From the NCBI GenBank assembly GCA_963823215.1, contig CAWGKT010000004.1, positions 62,001 through 126,000 of the forward strand: a DNA stretch of 64,000 nt, given 5' to 3'. Below the pieces are notes generated by a model. It was not told where the DNA came from and made no database searches. It saw nothing but the letters and a program-made list of their open reading frames with translations. A program made the translations under genes and the position numbers. The stretch is from CAIWHR01 sp963823215 (GTDB lineage Bacteria; Pseudomonadota; Gammaproteobacteria; Burkholderiales; Casimicrobiaceae). Positions 1 to 9,409 of the stretch are shown here, piece after piece (position 1 is the stretch's first letter; the number at the start of each line of letters is the position of its first letter).

Positions 1-404
1 CGTCGTTCACGACCGTTGCGGCAGGCCTCTCTTCGATGGCCAGGGGATTGCCGAAGGCCGCATAGAGGCCGAAGGCGAGCGCGGGCAACGCGATGGCCAT
101 GACGTACGGGGCGGCACGCGGCGGACCGGTGGTCGGAGGATCCGCACGCTCGCCTGCGACATCCGCCAGCAGGCGTCGCTCGATCTCCTCGCGGGCCCGC
201 GCATACTGCGGCCCGGTCAGGCGTCCCTCCGCCCGCTCGCGAGCGAGATCGGCGAGTTCGTCCGCGGTAGATCGCCGCGTTCATCTCGGTGCGGCGCCCC
301 CGCGCCGGCGGCTTGCGCCGCACGAGCAGGCCGGAGAGCGCAAAGAGGAGCGCAAGCGCGGCCATCGCCGCGGCGAGGAGCCAGAAGAGGAGAGCATCGG
401 ACAT
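1..404 (-). pseudogene. CcmI/NrfG-like protein, N-terminal part, frameshifted and cut by the window edge
   Basis: The minus strand from ATG 404 reads MSDALLFWLLAAAMAALAL, a membrane segment, then a basic stretch and NAAIYR. The following bases continue in another frame as DELADLARERAEGRLTGPQY and later a second membrane segment (PYVMAIALPALAFGLY). This is the layout of the CcmI/CycH N-terminus. One extra base near 265 separates the frames, and an alternative ATG lies at 419. The gene runs off the left edge. A complete ccmI exists at 9533-10831, so this is a second copy. It lies behind a nitrite reductase with a CXXCK haem site, so it may be the NrfG-like part of a dedicated haem lyase; that role is inferred. 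The frameshift could be a sequencing error. Confidence 0.6.
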
Positions 405-499
405 GGACGGCGCGTTCATGGATCCAGGCAGACGGCGCAGGCGGTTCCCATGCTGTCCGCTGCGGCGGGAACCGGGATTATCCCGCGCCGGCGCGAAGA

Positions 500-525
500 A
501 AGGGCGAGGCTCGCGCCTCGCCCTT
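500..525 (-). terminator. Rho-independent terminator behind the octahaem nitrite reductase gene
   Basis: A perfect 11-bp inverted repeat, AAGGGCGAGGC / GCCTCGCCCTT, closes over a 4-base loop at 511-514. On the minus strand it is followed by a T-rich tail (TTTCTTC). It lies 20 bases after the reductase stop codon and 81 bases before the CcmI-like start, so most reductase transcripts should end here. Confidence 0.75.
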
Positions 526-544
526 GACCGCGATCAGCGACCGG

Positions 545-2260
545 CTATTTCGGCGCGGCCGGGGCCGCGGCCATGGTGGCGCCCGCCGCCTGTTTCGCCT
601 TGATCGCGTCGTCGAGGATCTTGATTCCCTCCTGCGATGCGGTCACCGATTTGGCCAGCGATTCCTTCGCCAGGTCGAGGTTGTGGAACGACGCGCCGTT
701 GGCGGCAGTCCACCATTCCCAGTTCGCATGCGCATCGCCATGCTTGATGCGCGCGGCCTTGAGCGCGTCTTCGGGAACGGCGATGAGCTGCGCCTGGCCG
801 AACTTGCCGATCAGCTGCGTCAGCCAGAACTCGGCGTTGCGGACCTTGCCCTGGTAGTGCGAGGCCATCGACTCGATCACGTAGCGCGCCTGCTTCTCGT
901 CCCATTGATGATGGCACTGGAGGCAGGTCTCCTTGAGGTAGTGCTTTGGATTGGTCTGCCAGTGCGACGTGTAGAGCTTGCCGGTCTTCGCGTCCTTGAC
1001 CTTGGGCATGTGGCACGCGGCGCAGTCGACGCCGGCCTTCTCGTGCTTCGAGTTGTAATAGGTCTCGACGTCCGGGTGCTGCGCCTTCCAGAGCGCCGCG
1101 CCGGTGAACTGATTCCGGAAATCGCGGAACTGGATGCCATCGTAGGCCTTCAGGATATTGTTGACGTCGACGAACGGGAAGTAATTGGTCCGCTTGTCGG
1201 CCATCGTGATGGCCTCGCCGGTGACGGGATTGAAGCCCGGGTTGCAGTTGTACTCGACGTGGCATTGCCCGCACTGCAGCTTGCCGTCGTAGCGCTCGAG
1301 CATGCCGATCTTGCGCGTGTAGCCGCGCAGGCCCATGTCCCTGACGTCGACCTTGGTCTTGCGCGCATCCTGCGAGTAGAGCGTCGGCGAATCGGTGCGC
1401 ATGACGGCCTCGATCAGCGCGTCGCGGACGATGCGCGGCTTCGCCGCATGCGGGTCGTGGCAGAAGATGCAGTTGAGCGAATGATTGACCGACTTCGCGA
1501 GCTCGACGACCTTCGACGTGCGGCTCCACTTGGCATTGGGCGCCGGGTCGCCCATGTACGCCCATTCGAGGATGTGGTCCTGCGTCTTGCAGGACAGGCA
1601 CACCGGATTCGCCGCGGCCGCGGTGCCCGGCTTGAACATCTTCTGGTCGGTGTTCTCGGGATATTGGTCAAGCGCGACGTCCCAGACCTTGAAGTCGCCG
1701 GAGCCGGCCAGGTAGCGCCACGTCTCCTTGGTGCCGAACCGGCCGCCGAAAGCGCGGTCGACGACGAACTGGTCGAGCAGCGCGAACGTGTGTCCGCGCG
1801 GCAGGTTGTGCTCGCGCGTGAAGCCGTGCGGCGTCATCAGCAGGTCGTAGGCCGGGTCGGGCGCGGGGCCCGTCATCTGCTTCTTCTCGAAGCGCGCTGT
1901 CCGGTGCCAGTCCATCTGCGCATACGACTTGTACTGGTTCTGGTGGCAGCCGCCGCAGTTCGCGAGATCGGTCTTCGTCGTCGGGCGCTTCGATGCGTCG
2001 GCGAGGTGCGCTGTCGTGCCGTCATGGCACGTGTTGCAACCGACACCCTTGTGCTTGCCGGAGTCGTACAGCGCCTTGACGGGGGCGTGGCAGCCGAGGC
2101 AGGGGGTGGCGTCGAATACCGCGGCCTTTGTCGCCGGCGGCTTGGCTGCTGTCGCCACCTTGGTCGCCTGCGCGATCGCCGGCGATGCAAATGCTGCGAT
2201 GGCGGCGACGACGGCCACGAAAACGACACGCCAGAAGGCGTGGATCCTGTTGCGACACAT
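545..2260 (-). CDS. Octahaem cytochrome c nitrite reductase (ammonia-forming, ONR type)
   Basis: A 571-residue periplasmic enzyme expected to reduce nitrite to ammonium with six electrons. The ATG at 2260 follows AGGGGG, and a signal peptide ends near AIAQA (residue 31). Haem sites are CXXCH at residues 54, 75, 102, 264, 330, 413 and 446, plus CLSCK at 221-225, the lysine-ligated catalytic haem. VEYNC (335-339) has the Tyr-x-Cys pair known to cross-link in Thioalkalivibrio octahaem nitrite reductase. R169, Q394 and H395 sit at the spacings expected for its Arg131, Gln360 and His361 (spacings recalled from the literature, not aligned). Octahaem tetrathionate reductase and hydroxylamine oxidoreductase fit less well because of CXXCK and Tyr-x-Cys. 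An FNR-type box precedes the gene and a terminator follows it. Confidence 0.9.
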   Translation of the reverse strand: MCRNRIHAFWRVVFVAVVAAIAAFASPAIAQATKVATAAKPPATKAAVFDATPCLGCHAPVKALYDSGKHKGVGCNTCHDGTTAHLADASKRPTTKTDLANCGGCHQNQYKSYAQMDWHRTARFEKKQMTGPAPDPAYDLLMTPHGFTREHNLPRGHTFALLDQFVVDRAFGGRFGTKETWRYLAGSGDFKVWDVALDQYPENTDQKMFKPGTAAAANPVCLSCKTQDHILEWAYMGDPAPNAKWSRTSKVVELAKSVNHSLNCIFCHDPHAAKPRIVRDALIEAVMRTDSPTLYSQDARKTKVDVRDMGLRGYTRKIGMLERYDGKLQCGQCHVEYNCNPGFNPVTGEAITMADKRTNYFPFVDVNNILKAYDGIQFRDFRNQFTGAALWKAQHPDVETYYNSKHEKAGVDCAACHMPKVKDAKTGKLYTSHWQTNPKHYLKETCLQCHHQWDEKQARYVIESMASHYQGKVRNAEFWLTQLIGKFGQAQLIAVPEDALKAARIKHGDAHANWEWWTAANGASFHNLDLAKESLAKSVTASQEGIKILDDAIKAKQAAGATMAAAPAAPK

Positions 2261-2349
2261 GAATTCCCCCTGAGGAAAGGACCCGCTGCTCACCTTGAAT
2301 GATTTTAACAACCGCCTCGATTGCCCGGATAGGCCGGCACGCGCCATTC

Positions 2350-2363
2350 TTGATTGACATCAA
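2350..2363 (-). promoter_or_regulatory. FNR/ANR/DNR-type box upstream of the octahaem nitrite reductase
   Basis: TTGAT-TGAC-ATCAA is a perfect match to the FNR-family consensus TTGAT-N4-ATCAA. Its centre (2356.5) is 96 bases upstream of the reductase ATG. A minus-strand TAAAAT hexamer at 2307-2302 would place transcription start near 2295 and the box at about -61.5, a class I activator position. Oxygen-limitation control of a nitrite reductase is biologically expected. Confidence 0.7.
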
Positions 2364-2715
2364 GCTCCCGGGGCGCGCGGTAGCCAAACGGCATCTGGAT
2401 CGACTGAAATCGGTGTTCGCCCAGCCGCCGCGCACGTGCGCCGCCATGTCGGTGCGACCGATCTTCGGGGGCTCTTGCCGGGCTGTGAAAGCCTTCGGCC
2501 TCGTGTCAGCAATGTGTCTGGGTGCACATGGAAAGCATGCATGCCACGGTTGGTGCATGTGCATGATTGCCAATGAAATCCTGCCGGCACCAATCCGGAG
2601 GTGCACAAAAACACTCGCTTTGACCTCCGTTTGTCCATTCTCTGACGGCAGGCTGCCATCGCCCAATGTCCTGAAAGCAATCGGGATTTTCTCGTGCGTT
2701 GCCTCGATGGCCAGC

Positions 2716-2730
2716 TGGCACGGATTTCGC
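2716..2730 (+). promoter_or_regulatory. Candidate sigma54 (-24/-12) promoter of the response-regulator genes
   Basis: TGGCACGGATTTCGC keeps the -24 GG and -12 GC with the required 10 bases between them and matches TGGCACG exactly. The -12 half is imperfect (TCGC instead of TTGC). The start codon at 2769 lies about 39 bases downstream. A sigma54 activator is encoded at 6200-7639. Confidence 0.45.
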
Positions 2731-2768
2731 GAGTCAATAGTTGAAAAAGGTGCCAATAGGAGCAAACG

Positions 2769-3227
2769 ATGAACGCCAATGCGAACATCCTCGTCGTCGA
2801 CGATGAAGAAGTGGTGCGCCGCGGTTTTCAGCGAGTGCTCGCGAGCGGATGCCGCCACGTCGAAACCGCCGGCACCGGCGAACAGGCGCTGCGGGCCATG
2901 GAAACACGGCCGTACGACATCGTTCTCCTGGACCTGCGCATGCCCGGCATGGATGGCATGTCCGTATTGAAGACGATGAAGCGGCGTTGGCCGGAAGGCG
3001 AAGTGATCGTGGTCACCGGGTATCCCTCCGTCGAAACCGCCAAGGAGGCGATTCGGCTGGGCGCCTGCGACTACCTCGCGAAGCCGCTTGCGCCCTGTGA
3101 GGTGATCGAGGCCGCCAACAGTGCGATCGAGAGGAAGCATTGGACGCTGCGCCGTGAAGGCGAGGGCGCCTGGCAGGTCAACAGTTCGAACGGCGGCGCC
3201 GCATCGGCGCCGGGCAATGCAAGCTGA
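2769..3227 (+). CDS. Single-domain response regulator (receiver)
   Basis: A 152-residue CheY-like receiver with no output domain. The acidic pocket is DDEE at residues 11-14, the phospho-acceptor is D55 in LLDLRMPG, the switch Thr is in VVTGY and the Lys is in LAKPLAP. The last 30 residues are a low-complexity tail without a known fold. Receivers of this kind act by protein-protein contact or as phosphate relays. The next gene is a second receiver 15 bases downstream, so the two are co-transcribed. The natural partner is the haem-binding kinase at 7636-9267, which is convergent to this operon; that pairing is inferred. Confidence 0.85.
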   Translation: MNANANILVVDDEEVVRRGFQRVLASGCRHVETAGTGEQALRAMETRPYDIVLLDLRMPGMDGMSVLKTMKRRWPEGEVIVVTGYPSVETAKEAIRLGACDYLAKPLAPCEVIEAANSAIERKHWTLRREGEGAWQVNSSNGGAASAPGNAS

Positions 3228-3242
3228 TTGAACGGAGACATC

Positions 3243-3998
3243 ATGAACACGCTGCGAAAAATTCTGATCGTCGATGACGACCCAGTGGTCGGCAAGAGTT
3301 TCGACCGGGTGCTTTCCAGTCGGGGGTACGTCGTGGTCACGGCAAGCGACGGCGCCGAGGCGCTGCGCAAGATCGCGGCCGAGAAGTATGACGCGGTCTT
3401 TACCGACATCAGGATGCCCGGGATGGACGGCATCGCTGTTGCCGAGCAGATCAAGAGCCGGCAGCCCTGGCTTCCGGTAGTGATCGTGAGCGGTTACGCC
3501 ACCGCCGAGAACGAAGCGCGGGCCAAGGCGGTCGGAGTGTCGGCCGTCATGCACAAGCCCCTCTCGCCGGAGATGATCGAAGACGGTGCCCGTGCAGCCC
3601 TCGTGGAGAAGGATGCCGCGGCGGTGCCGGCGGCGAGCGATTCGCCGTTGGCCGAAGCGCCGTTGCCGGTCGTCGAGCCTCTGCCGGAGACCGCATCGGG
3701 CCTGGGTTTCTGGAAATCGGTCGGACTCGTCTTCGGGGCGCCGGTGCTGGGCCTCGCGTATGTGGTGGTGCTGCCGTTCGTTGGCCTGGCGGCGCTGATC
3801 GCGCTTCCGTTCTGGTATGGCGGCAAGGCGCTGTGGAGGCGCGCCGGCGCGATGAAGACGTGGCTCAGGAACGTTGCGCTCCTTCTCGCCGCGCCCTTTC
3901 TCGGGCTTGCCTATGTGATCGCGCTGCCCTTTGTCGGCATGGGAATGCTCGCCTGGATGGGCGTGAAGGCAGCCGTGAAACGCGCCAACGCCAGTTAG
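3243..3998 (+). CDS. Receiver domain fused to a two-unit hydrophobic (membrane) tail
   Basis: 251 residues. The ATG at 3243 is preceded by GGAGA; a start at 3228 lacks a good ribosome site. Residues 4-120 are a receiver: DDD pocket at 11-13, phospho-acceptor D55 in FTDIRMPG, Lys in MHKPLSP. A Pro/Ala linker follows to about residue 155, then two similar hydrophobic hairpins, APVLGLAYVVVLPFVGLAAL and APFLGLAYVIALPFVGMGML. They are separated by a basic loop (WRRAGAMKTWLR), which points to an internal duplication. There is no DNA-binding or enzymatic output domain. The protein is probably a membrane-tethered receiver that signals to, or is held at, the neighbouring membrane cytochromes. I know of no named family with this architecture. 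Confidence 0.8.
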   Translation: MNTLRKILIVDDDPVVGKSFDRVLSSRGYVVVTASDGAEALRKIAAEKYDAVFTDIRMPGMDGIAVAEQIKSRQPWLPVVIVSGYATAENEARAKAVGVSAVMHKPLSPEMIEDGARAALVEKDAAAVPAASDSPLAEAPLPVVEPLPETASGLGFWKSVGLVFGAPVLGLAYVVVLPFVGLAALIALPFWYGGKALWRRAGAMKTWLRNVALLLAAPFLGLAYVIALPFVGMGMLAWMGVKAAVKRANAS

Positions 3999-4126
3999 TC
4001 GGCATGGCAGGTGTTTCCGGCTCGGGCTTGCGACACCAACCAGCGCAGCGGTCTGCATCGCAGTAGCGGGCGGGCCGCGGCGCTGGTGGGGCTATCGTTG
4101 GCGATCGGGACAATGGAAAATGACGC

Positions 4127-5296
4127 ATGAGCAACAAGCGAGGGTCGGATAGCGTGAAGCGTGTGGCTGCAGGCCGGTATTTGATCGTTGCGGTTGTCGC
4201 CGCACTATTCAGCCTGGAACCGGCAACGGGCGCGGTCGATGCCGGCAAGGCGGCGCCGGGCCTGTCCGATGCCGACAAGATTTGCATCGGTTGCCACGCC
4301 ACCGAAGGTTCGAGCAAGAAACTCGCGAATGGCGACCTGTTGTCGCTGGCCATCGACGGCGCGGCGTTTGCCCGTTCCGTTCACGGGCCGATTGGCTGCG
4401 CGGCCTGTCATGCGCAGGCTGCCGCGCCGAATCACCCCGGCAGCGCGCAGAGCTTCGACAGCGCACGGCAATACGCGCTCGCCGGGAACCAGGTCTGCCG
4501 TGCCTGCCATGATCGCGTGTTCGAGACTTACGAACGCAGTGTCCACGCGAACCGGGTGCGCGAGGGCAAGGCCGCAGCGCCGGTTTGCGGCGATTGCCAT
4601 CCGCCGCACGGGGTCGTGCCGGCGTCGGCGCAGGGCGGTCCGAAAGACGCCTGCCTGGCGTGCCATGCCGGCGCCACGAAGCTGCACGACGAATGGCTGC
4701 CGAATGCGGAGAATCATCTGCGCGCCGTGACGTGCTCGGCCTGCCACGCGCCCGGCGCGCTGCCGCGCGTGGACCTGCAGCTCCAGAGGGGGGCGCAGCC
4801 GTTGAACGATGCCGACGGAGCGGTGCAGTTCGTGCGGCGCGCCCGCGCGGCGGACGCCAATGCCGACGGGCTCGATGCGCACGAACTGCGCGCGCTGCTC
4901 GCGGATCTCGAGCGCGGCGGTGAGAAGGTCTCGCTGCGCGGTCGAATCGAGCTGCGCTCCGGCGTGGAAGCGCATGAGCTGCCGGACAAGGCGCTGGCGA
5001 TCCGGGATTGCGCCCGATGCCATGACGCGAGCGCGGCGCCATTCCAGAACGTCACGGTCTCGGTTCTGGACGCGAACGGCAGGCCCGTGCGCTACGATGC
5101 CCATAGGGAAATCCTGAACTCGGCGACCACGTGGGAAGCGCTGCGCGGCTTCTACGCGTTCGGCGGGACGCGCTTCAAGCTGCTGGACATCGTGCTGGCC
5201 CTCGGCCTGGTCGGCGGCCTTGCGGTGCCGGCCTTGCACTACGCCGTGCGGCGATGGTTTCGCCGCCCACCGGCAGATGATGGCGGACGCGAATGA
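4127..5296 (+). CDS. Heptahaem cytochrome c with C-terminal membrane anchor
   Basis: 389 residues. A basic N-terminus and hydrophobic signal (residues 16-35) precede seven CXXCH sites at about 53, 91, 124, 154, 176, 203 and 295. The C-terminus has one membrane helix (about 343-365) with a basic cytoplasmic end, so the haem domain faces the periplasm. SVHG and SVHAN histidines between sites are the usual distal ligands of tightly packed multihaem proteins. The segment between haems 6 and 7 carries DANADGLDAHEL, close to an EF-hand calcium loop but one residue short. The stop codon overlaps the start of the b-type cytochrome gene (ATGA), so the two proteins probably form one quinol-oxidising complex feeding a periplasmic reductase such as the octahaem enzyme. 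Confidence 0.85.
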   Translation: MSNKRGSDSVKRVAAGRYLIVAVVAALFSLEPATGAVDAGKAAPGLSDADKICIGCHATEGSSKKLANGDLLSLAIDGAAFARSVHGPIGCAACHAQAAAPNHPGSAQSFDSARQYALAGNQVCRACHDRVFETYERSVHANRVREGKAAAPVCGDCHPPHGVVPASAQGGPKDACLACHAGATKLHDEWLPNAENHLRAVTCSACHAPGALPRVDLQLQRGAQPLNDADGAVQFVRRARAADANADGLDAHELRALLADLERGGEKVSLRGRIELRSGVEAHELPDKALAIRDCARCHDASAAPFQNVTVSVLDANGRPVRYDAHREILNSATTWEALRGFYAFGGTRFKLLDIVLALGLVGGLAVPALHYAVRRWFRRPPADDGGRE

Positions 5297-5961
5297 CACG
5301 CATCTATGTTCACCCCGTTCCGGTCCGGGTCTGGCACTGGATCAACGCTCTCGGTTTCGTCGTGTTGATCGTCACCGGGCTGCAGATCCGGTACGGCGTC
5401 CTCGCGGGCATGGCCTTCAAGACCGTCGTCGACGTGCACAACGCGACCGGTTTCGTATTGATCGCCGACTTTTTCCTCTGGCTGGGGTTCTATCTGCTGT
5501 CGGACAAGATCACCGTCTACCAGCCGGATTTCAACCCGACCCGGCATTTCCGCAACGTGATGCGGCAGCTTGCGTACTACGGGTACGGGATCTTCAAGGG
5601 GCATCCGAACCCCCACCACGTGAGCGCCTACCGCAAGTTCAACGCAGTGCAGGCCATGACCTACCAGATCGTCATGATGGTGCTCGTGCCGCTCCAGTTC
5701 TACACGGGGCTGGTGCTGTGGGACCTGCAGCGCTTCGCCGGCACCGTCGAGCTGCTGGGCGGTGCGCGGGTCGTCGACACCATCCACGTTGGGCTGTGCA
5801 TCGTGTTCATGATCTTCATCCTGGTGCACGTCTACCTGACCACGCTGGGCCGGACAGCGAGCGAGCACGTGAAGGCCATGTTCACCGGGTACGAGGAAGT
5901 GGAAGACGCGCCGGACGTCGCTTCGCGCCAGGCGAGCACACGGCCGGTCGAGCCGCGATAA
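5293..5961 (+). CDS. Cytochrome b561-type membrane subunit (quinol:cytochrome c oxidoreductase module)
   Basis: 222 residues, about four membrane helices. The N-terminal HPVPVRVWHWINALGF and later histidines (DVHNATGF, DTIHVGL, LVHVYL) are the haem-b ligands of the family of Ni/Fe-hydrogenase, thiosulfate-reductase and formate-dehydrogenase b subunits. It overlaps the heptahaem gene by four bases, so it should be its quinol-binding partner. The conserved spacing of helix-borne His residues makes the fold secure, but the electron acceptor is inferred from context. The gene ends 92 bases before a hairpin repeat and faces the sigma54 regulator gene tail to tail. Confidence 0.85.
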   Translation: MTRIYVHPVPVRVWHWINALGFVVLIVTGLQIRYGVLAGMAFKTVVDVHNATGFVLIADFFLWLGFYLLSDKITVYQPDFNPTRHFRNVMRQLAYYGYGIFKGHPNPHHVSAYRKFNAVQAMTYQIVMMVLVPLQFYTGLVLWDLQRFAGTVELLGGARVVDTIHVGLCIVFMIFILVHVYLTTLGRTASEHVKAMFTGYEEVEDAPDVASRQASTRPVEPR

Positions 5962-6052
5962 CCTGCGATCGCTTGCGGGTGGCCGACATCGGGCGGTAGA
6001 TCGATCCGCCGGGGCCGGCTCCCCGCGATCTTGCGGCCTGCCGCCGGCTCCT

Positions 6053-6197
6053 CAGCGCCCGCCCGGCCGCCCGAAGGGCGCTGATGCCCCCGCGGGGGGC
6101 AGCGAACACCAGGCCGAAGGCCGCAGGACAGCCGAAGGCTGGTCCCGCAAAGCGGGATGCGGCGCAGCCGCACACAGTGAGCGTGGGGGCTGTTCAT
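6053..6197 (-). repeat. Six-hairpin intergenic repeat, copy A
   Basis: A 145-base element starting 2 bases after the stop codon of the sigma54 regulator. In plus-strand coordinates the stems are CAGCGCCC/GGGCGCTG (6053-6060/6076-6083), GCCCCC/GGGGGC (6086-6091/6095-6100), GGCC/GGCC (6112/6119), CAGCC/GGCTG (6129/6137), TCCCGC/GCGGGA (6143/6152) and TGCGGC/GCCGCA (6158/6167). Copy C (52974-53120) has the same stems with different loops, and copy B (15955-16033) lacks the middle. On the sense strand of the upstream gene it reads MNSPHAHCVR. It probably acts as a 3'-end or terminator structure. Confidence 0.85.
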
Positions 6198-6199
6198 CC

Positions 6200-7635
<1,436 letters not shown>

Positions 7636-7639
<4 letters not shown>

Positions 7640-9267
7640 GCGCCGCCGTCCGTCGTGGCTGTCGGTTGCGCTTGCGGCGACGCCGCGATCGGCAGATACA
7701 CGCGGAACGCCGATCCCTTGCCGACCGTGCTCTCCACCTTGATGGTCCCGCCGTGCGCCTCCACGATCCCATGGCTGACCGAGAGACCGAGCCCCGTGCC
7801 CTTGCCGACGCCCTTCGACGTGAAGAACGGATCGAAGATGCGCTGCAGGTCCTGTTCCGGAATGCCGCAGCCGGTATCGATGATCGAGATCTCGACCATC
7901 TCGACGGACCTGGCACTGCGCTCCGGCCCAGCGGGGGCGGGGCAGAGTCGGCTGCGCACGGCGATGCTGCCGCCGCGCTCCGTCGCATGCTGCGCGTTCA
8001 CCAGCATGTTCATGACGACCTGCTTCATCTGGTCCTCATCGACCCAGACGCACGGCAGACTGGGATCGAGATCGATCTCGATCGCGGTGTCGTGCAGAAG
8101 AGCCGCGCGGTCGATGAACCGCACGACGTCCTCGATCATCGCGTTCAGGTTGGTGAACTTCATTTCCGGCGACTTCCGGCGGGCGAAGTCGAGCAGCCGG
8201 CGGATGATGCTGGCGCAGCGCTTGGTCTCGCGAATGACGAGGTCCATGTCTTCGGCTTCGGCGGACCCGTCCGGCATCTTCTGGCGGAGGAGGTGCGAGA
8301 ACGTGAGCACGCCCGTCAGCGGGTTATTGATCTCGTGCGCAACGCCGGAGGCGAGCAGCCCGACTGCCGCGAGCTTTTCGCGCTGGGCGGCCTCGGCCTC
8401 CGCGGCCCGCAGCTGCAGCGTGCGCTCCTTGACCTTCTGCTCCAGCGTGCTTGCCGCCTCGCGCAGTTCCAGATGTGACTCCTGCAGCGCCGTCGTCATG
8501 GTGTTGAAGGAACCCGCGACCTTGCCGAACTCGTCGGTGCTGCGCACGGGGATCATGTCGTCGAGGTTCCCGGAAGCGAGCCGCCGGGCGCCGGTTTCCA
8601 GATCGCGCAGAGGCACGTAGACGAGCCGGTGCACGAGCACGCCTACCCAGGTCGCCGCCAGCAGCACGAACGCGAGCGAGAACTCGGCGATCCGCATGGC
8701 GCTGGAGCGGATCTTCCGGTCGATTGTCTCGAGCGAATAGACGATGTCGACCACGCCGAGAACCGGCTGCTGCGAGACGTGCACATGGCAGCCGGCCCTT
8801 TCGCAGGAGGGCTCGTTGTGGATGACCTGCATCACTCCCACCATGCGCCTGCCGTCCGCGGTCGAGAAGATGCGCGCCCGGTCGCGGTCGCCGAACCGTT
8901 CCCGCGGTGGTTCGGTCTGATGGCAGGAGATGCACCCCTCCGCCTTGCGATCGACCACGAGGCCGATTTCGGGCGCGTACGTGGAATCGATCACCGTGCC
9001 ATTCTTGCTGAAAATGCGCACGCGGTCGATATCCTTGTCGCGCGCCACGTCGGCAATGATCCGGTGCACGTAGTAGGGCTGGTTCTGGAGCATCATGAAA
9101 TTCGTGCTGCGTACGATCGCGTCCGAGAGCTGCATGATCTGGGCGACCGCGGTATCGAGCAGGTCCTGCCGCTGTTGCCTCATCATCAGCACCGTGTACA
9201 GGGCAAGCACGGCCGCGAGGCCGACGGCGAGGTACAAGGCGATCTTGAACTTGAGGGTCTTCGGCAT
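7636..9267 (-). CDS. Sensor histidine kinase with a c-type-haem motif in its periplasmic domain
   Basis: 543 residues. ATG 9267 is chosen over an upstream TTG (9276). Helix 1 (about 8-29) and helix 2 (about 193-213) flank a periplasmic domain with a CISCH haem motif (112-116) and a CX4CH motif (155-161, CERAGCH). A HAMP linker follows, then a coiled coil, the phospho-acceptor H311 in GVAHEINNP and a GHKL ATPase with N, G1 (DTGCGIP) and G2 (GTGLGLS) boxes. Haem attachment suggests sensing of redox state, NO or nitrite rather than a plain ligand. It is coupled to the sigma54 regulator downstream and sits next to the ccm operon. The CX4CH site is unusual and may not bind haem. Confidence 0.88.
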
Positions 9268-9409
9268 CGTGCGCAACCTCGAGGCGTTGCGCCGCCATCC
9301 GGGTGGCTGGCGGGCGCGCTTGTCGCCCCGTTTGCCGCGGAGCGCACGGAAGACCCGCGCCCCGGCCGCGGAACATGTTCGATGCTAGGCGCGCGTGCAC
9401 CGATCGCTG

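Larger units (their letters stand above)
2261..2768. other. Divergent intergenic region between the nitrite reductase gene and the response-regulator genes
   Basis: 508 bases without a convincing gene. It holds an FNR-type box (2350-2363), a TAAAAT hexamer on the minus strand (2302-2307) and a sigma54-like element (2716-2730). Between them, 2520-2580 is rich in repeated TGCATG/TGCACATG words (GTGCACATGG, GCATGCATGC, GTGCATGTGCATG) that could be an upstream activator site. The region is visibly less GC-rich than the flanking genes. Confidence 0.6.

Noticed and set aside
545..2260. Octahaem tetrathionate reductase or hydroxylamine oxidoreductase as identity of the eight-haem protein
   Set aside because: The CXXCK fourth haem and the Tyr-x-Cys, Arg and Gln-His residues fit ONR; HAO has CXXCH at the catalytic haem and a different cross-link.
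524..2302. 592-residue open frame on the plus strand over the reductase gene
   Set aside because: It is antisense to a gene with eight haem motifs; the long frame follows from GC-rich codon bias, and its product has no recognisable domain.
6053..6197. MNSPHAHCVR frame in the repeats as a real small protein
   Set aside because: Changes between copies follow stem pairing rather than codons, copy B loses the middle, and no ribosome site precedes it.
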